Assembly: GCA_032717465.1 (NCBI GenBank)
Contig: CM064632.1
Coordinates: 20,886,690-20,950,689 of the forward strand
Reading direction: 5' to 3'
DNA length: 64,000 nt
Source of the DNA: Coenobita brevimanus
Taxonomy: Eukaryota > Arthropoda > Malacostraca > Decapoda > Coenobitidae
The position numbers and the translations under genes were made by a program. Under the pieces are notes generated by a model. That model saw only the letters and a program-made list of their open reading frames with translations. It was not told the origin of the DNA and made no database searches. This document shows positions 46,831 to 57,690 of the stretch, one piece after another (positions within the stretch are counted from its first letter, which is position 1; each line of letters begins with the position of its first letter).

Positions 46831-48535
46831 TAATTGCAGTCCTAACATATGCTGCGGGCGATGATAGTGATGATGTGTCATGCCACTCGCTTGTGGAGAC
46901 AACAATTTGCTTTTTTTTTTTTTTTGTAGTTTATGTGGTATTTTGGCATATGTAGTAACACTTACACTTATTTTCATTTGTTTGTTATGTGATCTTACTC
47001 TATTTCTCTTTTTTCTTTCTTACTTTTCTTTCTTTCTTTCTTTTTTTTTTTTTTTTTTTGTATGTATTGATTTTCCATAGTTTGTTTTACTTCTCTTGTG
47101 TACGCTTTTTCTATGTTGTTCATGGTTGCATAATTACTGGCTAATTTCCTTGGGATACTTTTTTAAAGTTTAGTTTATATTGCACAGGTATTACTGAAAA
47201 TGATATTATATAGTCCCATATTTTGTTATTTTATATAAAAAAAAATATATATACACTATATACAATATTAACTATATACACTGACTTGTTGTTCACTTGT
47301 ACCTATCGTGGGTAATATGTGTGTCAGCACTGTGTGGAAATCATTGTCTTCACGATTGTGTTGAAGATGTTCATTCTTGCTAACGTCATTTGTGTTGGCC
47401 ATTTTTTTTTTTTTTTTAGTTTACCTTGTAACTTAATTTATCTGTTTCCACTAGGTAGTTTTAATTAATAAATGTTTAATACAGTTATTTTAATCGCTCA
47501 ATGAGTAACTGTAATGGTGTATTTTCTTTATTACTTTGTAGATATTATAATGTATAGCTGTATGTATGAAACACGTATTTATGTAAGTATAAATGGTAAC
47601 ACTCGTTGGTAGTAAATAAATGTTATAATAAATGAATGAATATATACAGTGTAGAATATTTATTGTTGGTGATTATTTGGTGTTTGAGTTATGCAGATAA
47701 CTGAAGTAAGTATGTGTATTTAAGCTGTAACTATACAGCACGTTTTATATGTTTGTGCAGAAGCTTATTGTCTATCACTGTGTATTGTATAAATGAAGTA
47801 ACTATGTAACTCACTAATTTTTACCGTGGTGGGAACGGTGTGACTGGTGGTGCAGGTGGTGTGTTGACTGACGTGGCGTCTGTTCAGCAAGCACGCATGA
47901 TGACGTCGACTTCCCACACTGGTAGCTGTGGTGTGTGAATGAGTAGCGATGAGTAACTTGAGTGAAGACGGGTGAGTAAGAGGAGTTGTGAATATGGACT
48001 TGGTGTTTTGCTGCGTGTCTTGACCTCTGGGTCAGCATAGGCGGGAGGGAGTGGTGGGGGCTTGTGTGCTTGTTGCTTCGGTGTTTCCTCTTCTTTACTT
48101 GCTTTGTTCTATATTCTTCTTGTTGCTGCTTGAAGTTACGTGAAGATTATAGAGTTGTTTTGATGACTTGTAGACTATTTGCATTGTAGGCTGTATTTTG
48201 TAGGGATTCACTGTAGAACTGAAGCTAATCTTGTAGAGTCTCGCCTGCGTTTGTAGAAATTTGCTTTTAATTCGGAGACGATGTCCGTAGATTCGCTGGT
48301 TCGTCGTAGAAATCGCAAGATCGTATCAATATTTTGTTAAACTACTTGCAAGGCGTCGTGTGATCTCTTGACCTCTGCATCAGCATGATGATCGGGGAGA
48401 CGGAGGGGGCTGGGTGGAGAGAATACTGTCAGGAGCTGGTTGTGAGAGGTATTCTTTTTGTTTTCAATCTTGATATTTTGTAGGAATTCAATGTTGATTC
48501 GTAGACGAGGTTCGTATACGTTCGCTGCTACCAAA
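46831..48535. other. Remaining LTR-element interior
   Basis: AT-rich with T runs (46,908-46,925, 47,041-47,059, 47,402-47,418). Toward the right LTR, TCTTGACCTCTG.. plus CAGCAT recurs at 48,018-48,038 and 48,365-48,385, and GTAG(G)AATTCA-type phrases recur. No retroviral-type domain is found in any frame. Confidence 0.6.
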
Positions 48536-49178
48536 CGTCATAAATGACTTTGTGTCATAAAATACTGTGTGGTTCCTTTGTGGTTGAGTTATATATATAT
48601 ATATATTTTAGACTTATGGACGAGCGGTTTTTATATCTTGGAGTAGCTTCCCATTTGTCACGTAGTGACAGGAGAGGTAAAGAATAGTATGGGACTATTT
48701 TTATTTGTCTTGGAAATATTAACAAGTCTCTCACACTGAGCGTAAGTATAGAGTCCCGTCCCGCTAGCTATCTCTCTGTCTCTCTCTCTCTCGAGTTGCC
48801 AAGCCCTTCTCCCTGTGACCTGTCTCTTCTAAGGCCTGTCTCCTTCTGCTCCTGCCTGTTCTGTGGCTAACCTCCGTCTGAGCTCTCTTTCCTAAATTCT
48901 GGTGTAGCAGGAGTGTGTCACGTGTGTTCCTTGTGAGTGGAAAGTTCTAGCAGCCTGTGTGTAAGTATGTGTGTATGTGTGTGTATGGCCACTAGGCGCT
49001 GTTGTGTGCCTATCAAGCATTCCTCAAGTTAAGAGTGTGTAAGCATGTTTAGCACTGCTCGATTCTCGCAGACACAATACCTTCTCATCATCTGACTCCC
49101 TGCTTCTATCTGTCTCTCTATCTATCTATTTATCTATCTATCTATTATGATTTGCAATTATAATATGTAGTCCTGACA
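48536..49178. repeat. Right LTR
   Basis: Colinear with the left LTR over its full length. It starts CGTCATAAATGAC, so the first base differs from the left copy, and ends CCTGACA at 49,178. Confidence 0.85.
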
Positions 49179-49703
49179 CGCCCACTTTCACTCTTCCTAC
49201 CTACTTACTCTCCTGAGGGTCCATGGACCTGCTGTTTGGATCCAGTGCTGTGTGACCAAAAATACAGGGAGAGCTAACTGGTGCTATGAAGACCAGTGGT
49301 AGTGGAAAGTTTCCCTTTACTACGTATACCACGACATTCATTGCACAAATATTACCTAGAGACAGTCTAACCAGCTTTATTCGTAGCCTCTTGATTATCA
49401 GAATAAATACTCATTTTTCAAACCTTCCCTTATAGGAAAAAAAATTAACTGCTGAATCAATACGAATTTTTTAATAAGCACTGCAAGTTATTATGTAAGG
49501 TAAGAATGTGGCAGTGGCAGATGGGTAGAACCCCTGATTATGTAGTGAAATGACAAGAGTGGTTGTACGAAAGAGAGAGAGAGAGAGCGGCAGTGCAAGA
49601 TGGTTTCACCAATGTTATCGTGCAATATAATCAGCAGTGAACTATGAATTGTCAGACTACAGTGCCAACTAGTTCATTATTTTGTACAGTATTCATTGTA
49701 GAA
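49179..49703. other. Flank between LTR element and transposase relic
   Basis: Mixed sequence with a short GA array (49,572-49,588). I could not find terminal inverted repeats for the following transposase. Confidence 0.45.
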
Positions 49704-50786
49704 ATGGCAGAGAGAAGCGACAACGTGGTGGGTGATGGAAAGAGTGCAAACGATCCTTAGGTCATTACCCTCCGTGGCTTTATCATCATGATGTGGGAAG
49801 TGGGAAAGTCATCAACAGAAACTACCCTTCTCACAGGTGTCTGTCAAGAACATGAATCGATGGATTAGTCGGTGGCAAATGAAGGGTTCAGTGATGACAA
49901 AGCGTTGCAGTAAAAGACCTCCAGTTCTCACTCGTCAAGATGTCGCCCGTCTATCGGGCATGGTAAACGAGCAAAATGCTCTGCCGTTAACGTTACTCGG
50001 ACTCTACGGCTTCCCTGCGATCCGCGGACAACGAGAAGACGCATTCATGAGATGGACATTCACTATTACAGTACGGCCAAGAAAGAAGAACTCTCTCAAG
50101 CCAATAAAGAGTGTAGACTAAGCTTTGTTTTTTTTTTTTACAGTATTTAGGAGACGTTGATTTTTGGAACAGTAATATTTACTGATTAGAAACGCTTCAC
50201 GTCGGTGGAAGCAGGAGCTCAAACGTGCTGGAGACCTGTAAACACACGGTATGAGATGAAAAATATACAGAAGGACAAAAGTGGTAGGGTGAGTCAATCA
50301 TTTTGGGGTTGGATGTGGGCCAATGGACCTGGAGAATTGACGAAAATAGAAGGACGATTTACAGGGCAAAAATACACTGACGTAAGAAAATGTTTTGTTG
50401 CCATCCGTGAGAAATATGGCAATCCCACATCGTCATCCTATTAGACTTGTTCACGACAGGAGTCCTATGCATATGTGCAGAGTGGTAATGGATTGGCTAA
50501 ATCAGCACCCGAAAGTGGAAGTCCTCGATTGGCCCTCAAGGGGTTGTGACCTAAAACCAATTGAGAATTTATGGGCCATTACGTGCAAGGACTGGGACGT
50601 GGGTGAAGAAATAATTGTTGAAGCTGTAGAAGGTAAAGCCCTTGAGGTTTGGGAGTCTGTGAGGAACCGTCCAAATGTCATAATTTAGTGGCATCCCTAC
50701 CCAAGAGAGTTGATGAAGTTGTTCAAGCTCAAGGTGGCTGGACTTGTATTGACGTGTCTGCATCATCTGAATGCTTGATGATGTAA
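49704..50786 (+). pseudogene. Degraded Tc1/mariner transposase, second element
   Basis: ATG at 49,704 starts MAERSDNVVGDGKSANDP, followed by TAG. A frame change leads to the HTH region VSVKNMNRWISRWQMKGSVM and KRPPVLTRQDVARLSGMVNE (49,837-49,970). IFTD followed by a TAG in place of Glu (about 50,185) marks the first catalytic Asp. SVEAGAQTCWRP and FWGWMWANGPGELTKIEGRF (50,310-50,370) follow. VHDRSPMH (second Asp) and SRGCDLKPIENLW (Glu) end the catalytic core with 35 residues between Asp and Glu. The C-terminus reads RVDEVVQAQGGWT. Overall length is about that of an intact 340-residue transposase, but at least three lesions inactivate it. It is a relative, not a copy, of the one at 38-39.7 kb. 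Confidence 0.88.
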
Positions 50787-51600
50787 TGTTCTTTGCTTCC
50801 GTGTGGGGTAGCTTTAATACTGAGAAGTAATATCGTATGTATTCAGTATGTATATACTGTAGGCAATGAATTACCCAAAGTCTGGCATTATGTTTGTGTC
50901 AGTATCATCCTTATGTTTCCTCTGCGAGGGTTAATGGTATATAATGCTATCATAAATTTGCGTAATTATAAATGAATGTATTTTTCTTAATAGTCAAGAT
51001 GGGTACCTTGTATATGTAAATAGTAATATTCCAATTCTATATCATAAATACACTAACTTCTTTATTGTGTGTCATTAATACTGTCTGATTTATATATATG
51101 CATCTGTTTAACTTATTTTTCAGTTTCTTCAAAATTAAAATTTGCCGCTATATTTTCTAACTTCATCCTGTGAGCCTTCTCCCGAAACTGGTTCAAATGA
51201 TGAGGCTTTTGCCATAAAGTCCTTCCACTAATGAAGGGACTCAAAACCAAGGTGGTATACCTGTAAGTGTGGTAAGGAGGATAACCTTATTAGACAGAAA
51301 GGTATGACCATAATATACACTGAAATATACACCTTGTTGCCTGCCAAAAATACACTCCACCTCCCTTCAAGTCTCGTTCTGTTCATCTTCCTGCTTACCT
51401 ACCTTTCTGCGTGCTACTTTCCCACCTACCCTAAATGCCTAGCTGATGTTCTGGTGGCTCACGACGCGACAGCTGCCCTCAGGGTTCAATTACCAGGCTA
51501 GGAAAAGACCCAACCCAGTCCAATTCCTTCCAATTTGCTCTCGAACTTGGAGCGTAAACATTGCAGTGGTGTACGCTTCTCCGGCCATACTTATCTTTCT
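50787..51600. other. Non-coding, nothing recognised
   Basis: AT-rich mixed sequence without repeat structure or supported frames. Confidence 0.5.
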
Positions 51601-52218
51601 TAACGTTCAGGGTGTAATTAGGGAAGGGGGCGAGGTGGATGAAAGCGTAGGCGTAGGAGGATGGATGGAGGGAAGAGGGAGATGGCGGGACTCGTAGGCG
51701 TAGGCGTAAAGGAGGAAGGAAGGTGGAGGGAAGGGGAGATGGAGGAACACGTAGGAGTGGGTGGAAGGAAAGGGGAAATAGGACACGAATGAGTGGCTGG
51801 AAGGAAGGAAGGTGGAGGGATGGGGAGATGGAGACACGTAGGCGTAGGTGGAAGGAAGGAGGGTGGAGGGAAGGGGAGATGGAGGGACACGTATGCGTAG
51901 GTGGAAGGAAGGAAGGCAGAAGGAAGGGGAGATGGACAGGGAGAGTCGGTGGAAGGAAGGATGGTAGAAGGAATGGGAGATAGAGGAAACGGAGGAGAGG
52001 ATGGATGGAAGGATGGTGGAGAGAAACTTGGTAGCGTGTGGAGGGAAGGGAAAGGGAGGAAGGAGGGATTTGGGGACGTGTTGGGGGAAGAAAACAGGAG
52101 AATATGAAGCAGAAGAGACAGAAAGGAAGAGAGGGAGCGCAAAAAGAGTGGATTTAAGGCAAGAAAGAGGGCGAAAGGAAATGAGAAAGGAGGAAGATGA
52201 AAGTGTTTTCAGGAGAAG

Positions 52219-52253
<35 letters not shown>

Positions 52254-52330
52254 GAGGGTGGGGAGGGAGGGGGCAAGAAGACAAGGGGAGGGAAGGGAAG
52301 TACGGGAAAAAGAGGGTAGGGCAACCTGGA
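51601..52330. repeat. Purine-rich degenerate minisatellite with (GA)n
   Basis: Units of about 50-60 bp share GGAGGGAAGGGGAGATGGAG, (A/G)CACGTAGGCGTAGG and TGGAAGGAAGGA. A GA array lies at 52,220-52,250. The plus strand is almost all purine. The 258-aa Ser/Pro/Leu frame on the other strand is an artefact. Confidence 0.88.
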
Positions 52331-52850
52331 ACGATAACACTTGAGTGACGTATTTCAGGAACTAAATTTTGCCAACAGTTCACATCTGCTTTTCACTTAA
52401 CTATTGCTGGCTAACGTTCCTTAACAGATAGAGGTGTGGTGTGTTTCCCTGCCCACCCATGATTCACCTTGATATTACAGGCGTGGAGGAAAGTGATAGC
52501 CATGCACCAATTAGATTATTAGACTGTAGACGTAGTGAAACAGAAGGCTAACCTTTGTCGCTGTACACTTGGCAACATATGCGCTTGGTACAGCATTAAT
52601 GTGTAGCCGAGGTCTGGCATTTGGTACACTTGTAAACCTTGACATTACCACATGTTTGTTGGTGACACTGACATGAATTAACGAAGGTGTCAAATTACAG
52701 ATGAAATGACCAAGTAACTGTGATGTATGAATGTTGGAATTTGTAGCTAGATCTCAGCTTCACAAAGACGCTGTCCCAGGCTCATGTGTGGCCAACTGCA
52801 TGTTCGCCCTGCCTAAACTTATCCATCCTTAGGTTCAGGCCTTCGGTATA
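52331..52850. other. Non-coding, nothing recognised
   Basis: Mixed sequence, no repeat or gene seen. Confidence 0.5.
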
Positions 52851-53166
52851 AGAAGTGGGTGGTTAGGAGGAAGGAAGGAAGGAAGAAGATACTGGGGAAA
52901 AGATAGGGGGAACTGAAAGAGAAGGAAAAGTGAGGGAGGAGGAGGTAGGGACATTGATGGGGGAGAGGAGGAAAAGGAATGTATACGGTGGAAGGGAAAT
53001 GGGAAATTATTGAGAAGATAAAGTGGGCGAGAAGGGGTAGGTGAAGGGAAGGAAGGGAATAAAGAGGAAAGAAAAGGTCTGCAGGGGAAGTGAAAGGAGG
53101 AAAAAAAAAAAAGGGTCTGGAGATGTGAAGAGGAAGTGGACCAGATATGGCCTCATACTGCAGTGG

Positions 53167-53240
<74 letters not shown>
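52851..53240. repeat. Purine-rich tract followed by (TC)n
   Basis: GGAAG/GGGAA-rich sequence to about 53,120, then about 34 TC units at 53,168-53,236. Confidence 0.9.
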
Positions 53241-53375
53241 ACAGCAGTCACTCGTAATCGGTAGCAATGAAATCAGGAGAATCAACATGGCGAGAGAAAA
53301 TGTCAGATAAAGTAAAAACATAAATATAGTCTGCATAAAACAAGACTACGACAGGAACTCTTCTCAGGTCAAGTG

Positions 53376-54090
53376 ATTTATACTTTTCTCACACATCCCC
53401 TCACTTATTTCACACATCCTCTCACATATTTCACACATCCCCTCACATATTTCACACATCACCTCACATATTTCACACATCCTCTCACATATTTCACACA
53501 TCCTCTCACATATTTCACACATCCTCTCACTTCTTTGCTTTCACATCCCTTCTTTAAATATTTCTCACATGCTTCTCTCACATTTTTCACACATCCTCTC
53601 ACATATTTCACACATCCTCTCACATATTTCACACATCCTCTCATATTTCACACTTCCTCACATAGTTCACACATCTTCTCAAATATTTCACACATCCTCT
53701 CAACATATTTCACACATCCTCTCAACATATTTCACACATCCTCTCAACATATTTCATACATCCCCTCACATATTTCACACATCTTCTCAACACATTTCAT
53801 ACATCCCCTCACACACTTCACACATCTTCTCACATATTTCACACATCCCCTCACATACTTCACACATCCCCTCACATATTTCACACATCCCCTCACATAC
53901 TTCACACATCCCCTCACATATTTCACACATCCCCTCACATATTTCACACATCCTCTCACATATTTCACACATCCCCTCAACATATTTCACACATACCCTC
54001 ACATACTTCACCCATCCTCTCATATATTTCACACATCCTCTCACATGTCTCACACATCCTCTCACATATTTCACACATCCTCTCACATGC
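53376..54090. repeat. Minisatellite, 21-bp unit
   Basis: About 33 copies of CACATATTTCACACATCC(C/T)C plus T. Variants at 53,527-53,580 and 53,698-53,760 have shifted units (AACATATTTC). The length is a multiple of three, so all frames give heptapeptide-like repeats. That alone is not evidence of coding. Confidence 0.95.
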
Positions 54091-54099
54091 ACCAGACAC

Positions 54100-54275
54100 T
54101 TTCGATTGAGTAGCTTACTTCCCGTAGCTCAAAGGCAGAATAATATAAGAGTCAACATCTTTTTCACAAAGTTCTATATCTTTTCCATTGCACTTCCTCA
54201 TGACTAGCATTATATTCTAGTGTTAATCGTGTTACGACTCAACCCTGACGGTGGTGAGATGGCAGTTTTAGCCAA
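54100..54275 (+). repeat. Dispersed repeat family B, copy 2
   Basis: It shares GTAGCTCAAAGGCAGAATAA, GCACTTCCTCATGACTAGCA, ATTCTAGTGTTAA and GTTACGACTCAAC with copies at 4826 and 60,632. Confidence 0.6.
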
Positions 54276-54541
54276 GTAAAAGGGAGCAGACTATACGTGT
54301 AGTTACTTAGAAACGATTTTTTCACGGCTATATTACAATGTAAACTTCAATATCTAATGAATAATATGCCACTGTAATATTGAATCGTGTTTTTCCCTAC
54401 AGTCTATTTGAGAGGGATCTTGTCTGCTGCCTTTGTCACCCCTTTTCTTACATTGAAATATAAGATACAGTAAAATTCAGGATTCAATAACTGCTACAAC
54501 ATCGTATACCTGACAGTCTTATCCTCTTGAGTCCAATGAGG

Positions 54542-54629
<88 letters not shown>

Positions 54630-54942
54630 CCTATACGGGTTTGCTGACTGGAGAAACCATTTGTTGTGAAGGGGATAAAGGCTGTCCCCTTTAACCTCTC
54701 TCTCTCTCTCTCTCTCTTCTTTGATGTCAGTCTTCAGTTTCTTCTCTTTCTTTCTTGCTTTTTTCATTCACTTTCTCACTCCTTGTCGTTTTTTCTTCAG
54801 AGGAGGTGAGGGGGTAAGAGAGAGAGTGTTGACTTTGATCTTCTCTCTTTTTACTATTATTATTTTCTGTTTCTTTTTTACTTCCTTCGCTATCTCTCAC
54901 TCTCTTTTTTTCTCCTTTCATTATGGTATTAGTTTTTTATTT

Positions 54943-54979
<37 letters not shown>

Positions 54980-55361
54980 ATTCATTTCTGTTTCTTATCT
55001 TGGTTGACTGTCTTCCTTCTCTCTCCACTTCCTTCTTTCATTTCTCTCATTCCTTTATCCTTTCATTCACTTTCTCTACATACTAGTCTTTCGCTCCATT
55101 CTTTCAGCCTTCCATTCCCTCTATTTTCCTGCTCCTCTCTGTCTGTCTGTTTCGATCTACCTATTTGTCTGTCTGTATTCCTATTTATATGAAAAAAAAA
55201 AATTGTCCTTCCTCTCCCTCTCCACTATATTTTACAGTCCTCCCCTCCCCTCTCTCTCTATCTTTTTCTCTCTCTTCCGGCATTAAGGTTGCTCGAAATT
55301 CCCCTAACTTTCCGTATCCTGTCGACTCGCTTGCCTCTGACAGGATGATGGCACGTAAAAG

Positions 55362-55420
<59 letters not shown>
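54276..55420. repeat. Low-complexity stretch with GT, CT and GA arrays
   Basis: 54,276-54,540 is anonymous. Then come (GT)n at 54,543-54,624, CT at 54,698-54,717, a TC/T-rich tract with CT arrays at 54,946-54,975, CTGT units at 55,137-55,175, and about 28 GA units at 55,363-55,418. No gene. Confidence 0.75.
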
Positions 55421-55422
<2 letters not shown>

Positions 55423-55899
55423 CCTATTCTGGGCACTTGATGAGGTCATGCTAGCAGGTGGTATCAATTTATACTATACCTATTAACCCCTTCAGTACGA
55501 CAGCGCGTTATTCTTATTCTGGATATATATAGTCAATGATTTTTGTAAAGGTTATGGGCCACTTGTTTTGGTATACAGGTTAGAATCTACACTAGAAATA
55601 AAAATAAATATTCTATTGATGGAAAAAGTGAAGAAGGAAGAAATGTAAATAGCACAGAAACCTCCATTACTACATTCCACGTCGTATTCAGAAAAAGTTT
55701 GTACCTGGTGAAATGTTGTAATGGATATACAACTCGGAATCTCCTCCCTGCCCAAAAATGTTCTCTTGTTTTTGTGCATTCTTATTTTCCATTTCTGCAT
55801 TTTTTTCCATTATTGCTTTTTAACAATCTTTTTACAATGTTTGTTTCTAGTTTATGATATTTTTATGGAAGCCAGGCACCATATACACATTATATATTA
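55421..55899. other. Non-coding; family-D-like start
   Basis: TTAACCCCTTCAGTACGAC at 55,484-55,502 resembles the TTAA MITE terminus. The rest is T-rich mixed sequence. Confidence 0.45.
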
Positions 55900-55901
55900 T
55901 A

Positions 55902-56032
55902 CCCGCCAGCAAGCAACCCGTCTTTCAAGCCCCGCCTCTCCTCACCAACCGCCCAGAGAGTGGGTGGGGAGGGGCGGGACAACGACTTCAGTATGGGGGC
56001 GGGGCTTAAAAGACAAGTTACCTGACGGCAGG
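55902..56032. mobile_element. Short foldback MITE
   Basis: The left half CCCGCCAGCAAGCAACCCGT then CTTTCAAGCCCCGCC pairs with the right half. The reverse complement of the right half reads CCTGCCGTCAGGTAACTTGT, then CTTTTAAGCCCCGCCC. The arms are about 40 bp, separated by about 55 bp. TA flanks both sides (55,900-55,901 and 56,033-56,034), fitting a Tc1/mariner-type MITE. Confidence 0.6.
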
Positions 56033-56160
56033 TATACTATAGTCTATTTGATTGACCTGTGCACCTGAGATGTATGAGGGAAGTAGAGTGTGTTTGATTT
56101 GTGGCTGCTGAATGGTTGCCGATTATGTCACTGAAGTAAATGCCAGCATGTACTGTAGTG

Positions 56161-56345
56161 CAACATGCGGACGTAGGTGTACACAAGGATATTATAATGC
56201 AACATGCGGACGTAGGTGTACACAAGGATATTATAATGCAACATGCGGACGTAGGTGTACACAAGGATATTATAATGCAACATGCGGACGTAGGTGTACA
56301 CCGTGGGTGGATGCGGTGCAACATGCGGACGTGGGTGTCCACCAT
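56161..56345. repeat. Minisatellite, 39-bp unit, 4-5 copies
   Basis: Units start at 56,161, 56,200, 56,239 and 56,278 with CAACATGCGGACGTAGGTGT and a tail ACACAAGGATATTATAATG. The fourth diverges in its tail, and a partial fifth starts near 56,319. No spacers. Confidence 0.95.
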
Positions 56346-56934
56346 GGGTGGAAAATTTTCTTCAAACGCCCCTCATCATTTTATAAAACTTTTTAATCAA
56401 CTTTAATTATCTTTGATTACAGTAAACTTATAAAGCTAATATTGACCTCATTAGCTTCGGAAATTAGTCCACATTTAAACTGGCTGCTTATATTTCAGAC
56501 AATTTACAAATATAGATGTATATATGTGTTCAAATAAAAATAGCTGTAGATTTACATCATCGGCGGCCAATCAGCAGCCGCGAATCAAACACACCCTAAT
56601 TGCCCCATACGTCTCAGCTGCACAGGTCAACCAAATAGCGTATAGCTCATTAACCTGCCTCTGGCCACACCCTCTAGATGCCAACCCCCACCTGCCTGTT
56701 TCTCCTCTGGGATCTGTGTTTACCTCTACATCTCTACACTTTAGCATTCCCTTCCGTGTAATTGGCACACTTTACATTATTAACAAAAAGAACATTTAAG
56801 TGTAATGTGCAGAATAAATCACTAAGGAAGAGGTGTCACGGCATCTTGACAGCTCAAAACACGGCTCCCAACAGTAATATCCCCCAGTCGATTAACAGTC
56901 GCTCCAATTTCTTATCAGGCCTTCGAATCTTCAG
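56346..56934. other. Non-coding with a family A copy
   Basis: GTGCAGAATAAATCACTAAG at about 56,808-56,827, followed by GAAGAGGTGTCACGG, is a family A copy. No gene. Confidence 0.5.
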
Positions 56935-57470
56935 CACTACATCTCTACGTATCTACATCTACTACATCCCTAAGTGTCTACATCTCTGCTTATCTACATC
57001 TACTACATCCCTAAGTATCTACATCTACATCTCTATGTATCTACATCTACTACATCCCAAAGTATCTACATCTACTACATCCCTAAGTATCTACATCTAC
57101 ACCTCTACGTATCTACATCTACTACATCCCTAAGTATCTACGTCTACATCTCAACATATCTACATCTACTACGTCCCTGAGCATCTACATCTATATCTCA
57201 ACATATCTACATCGACTTCTCTGCGTACCTACATGCGCATCTACGTATCTACATCTCTACGTATCAACATCTGCATCTACGTACCTACATCTACCCTAAG
57301 TATCTATATCTACATCGGTACATTTGCAGCTTTACAAATCTACAAATACATTTCCACATCTACACCTCTCTACATCTACGTCTCTATTTCTACAACTTAA
57401 TCTCCACATCTCTACATGACCTTCTCCACATCTCTACATCCTCTTCTCCACATCTCTACAATGCGTAATG
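56935..57470. repeat. Degenerate (CTACAT)-based minisatellite
   Basis: Repeated TATCTACATCTACTACATCC and CCTAAGTATCTACATCTAC units of about 25-40 bp, decaying rightward to CATCTCTACA units. Confidence 0.9.
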
Positions 57471-57690
57471 TGCAGAATAAATCGCAAAGGAAGAGGTGTT
57501 ACATTTCAACATCACCAACTCCACATGTCAACATCCCTAACCCTCAACATCTACCACTCCCTACATCCTAACCATATTTACTTTGACAACAACAACAACA
57601 ACAAGTACCCTCTACGCCAGCCATTCAGCCCTGGGGAGCGTTTTACATCACGTGTCGATAACGCAAACGTACGCAGCCTGTGCTAGAGGC
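57470..57690. other. Family A copy and CAA repeats
   Basis: TGTGCAGAATAAATCGCAAA then GGAAGAGGTGTTAC (57,470-57,501) is another family A copy, at the same position relative to a minisatellite as the copy at 56,808. CAA units lie at 57,584-57,603. Confidence 0.55.

Larger units (their letters stand above)
45238..49178. mobile_element. Non-autonomous LTR retrotransposon (LARD/TRIM-like)
   Basis: Two direct repeats of about 645 bp (45,238-45,887 and 48,536-49,178) flank a 2.65-kb interior. The left repeat starts TGTCATAAAGTGAC and both end GTAGTCCTGACA, so the termini form the TGTCA/TGACA inverted repeat typical of LTRs. The 4-bp sequence CGCC lies directly before the left LTR (45,234-45,237) and directly after the right one (49,179-49,182), a plausible target duplication. 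The interior has no gag, protease, RT or integrase frame. I could not identify a convincing primer-binding site or polypurine tract. Confidence 0.78.

Noticed and set aside
47814..48038. Possible gag-like basic frame inside the LTR element (minus strand, His/Ser/Arg-rich)
   Set aside because: Only 74 codons, no zinc knuckle or capsid features; it overlaps internal repeats.
53373..54113. 246-codon frame of THPLTYF repeats
   Set aside because: The 21-bp unit keeps all frames open. There is no flanking coding sequence, and the unit shifts where its length changes.
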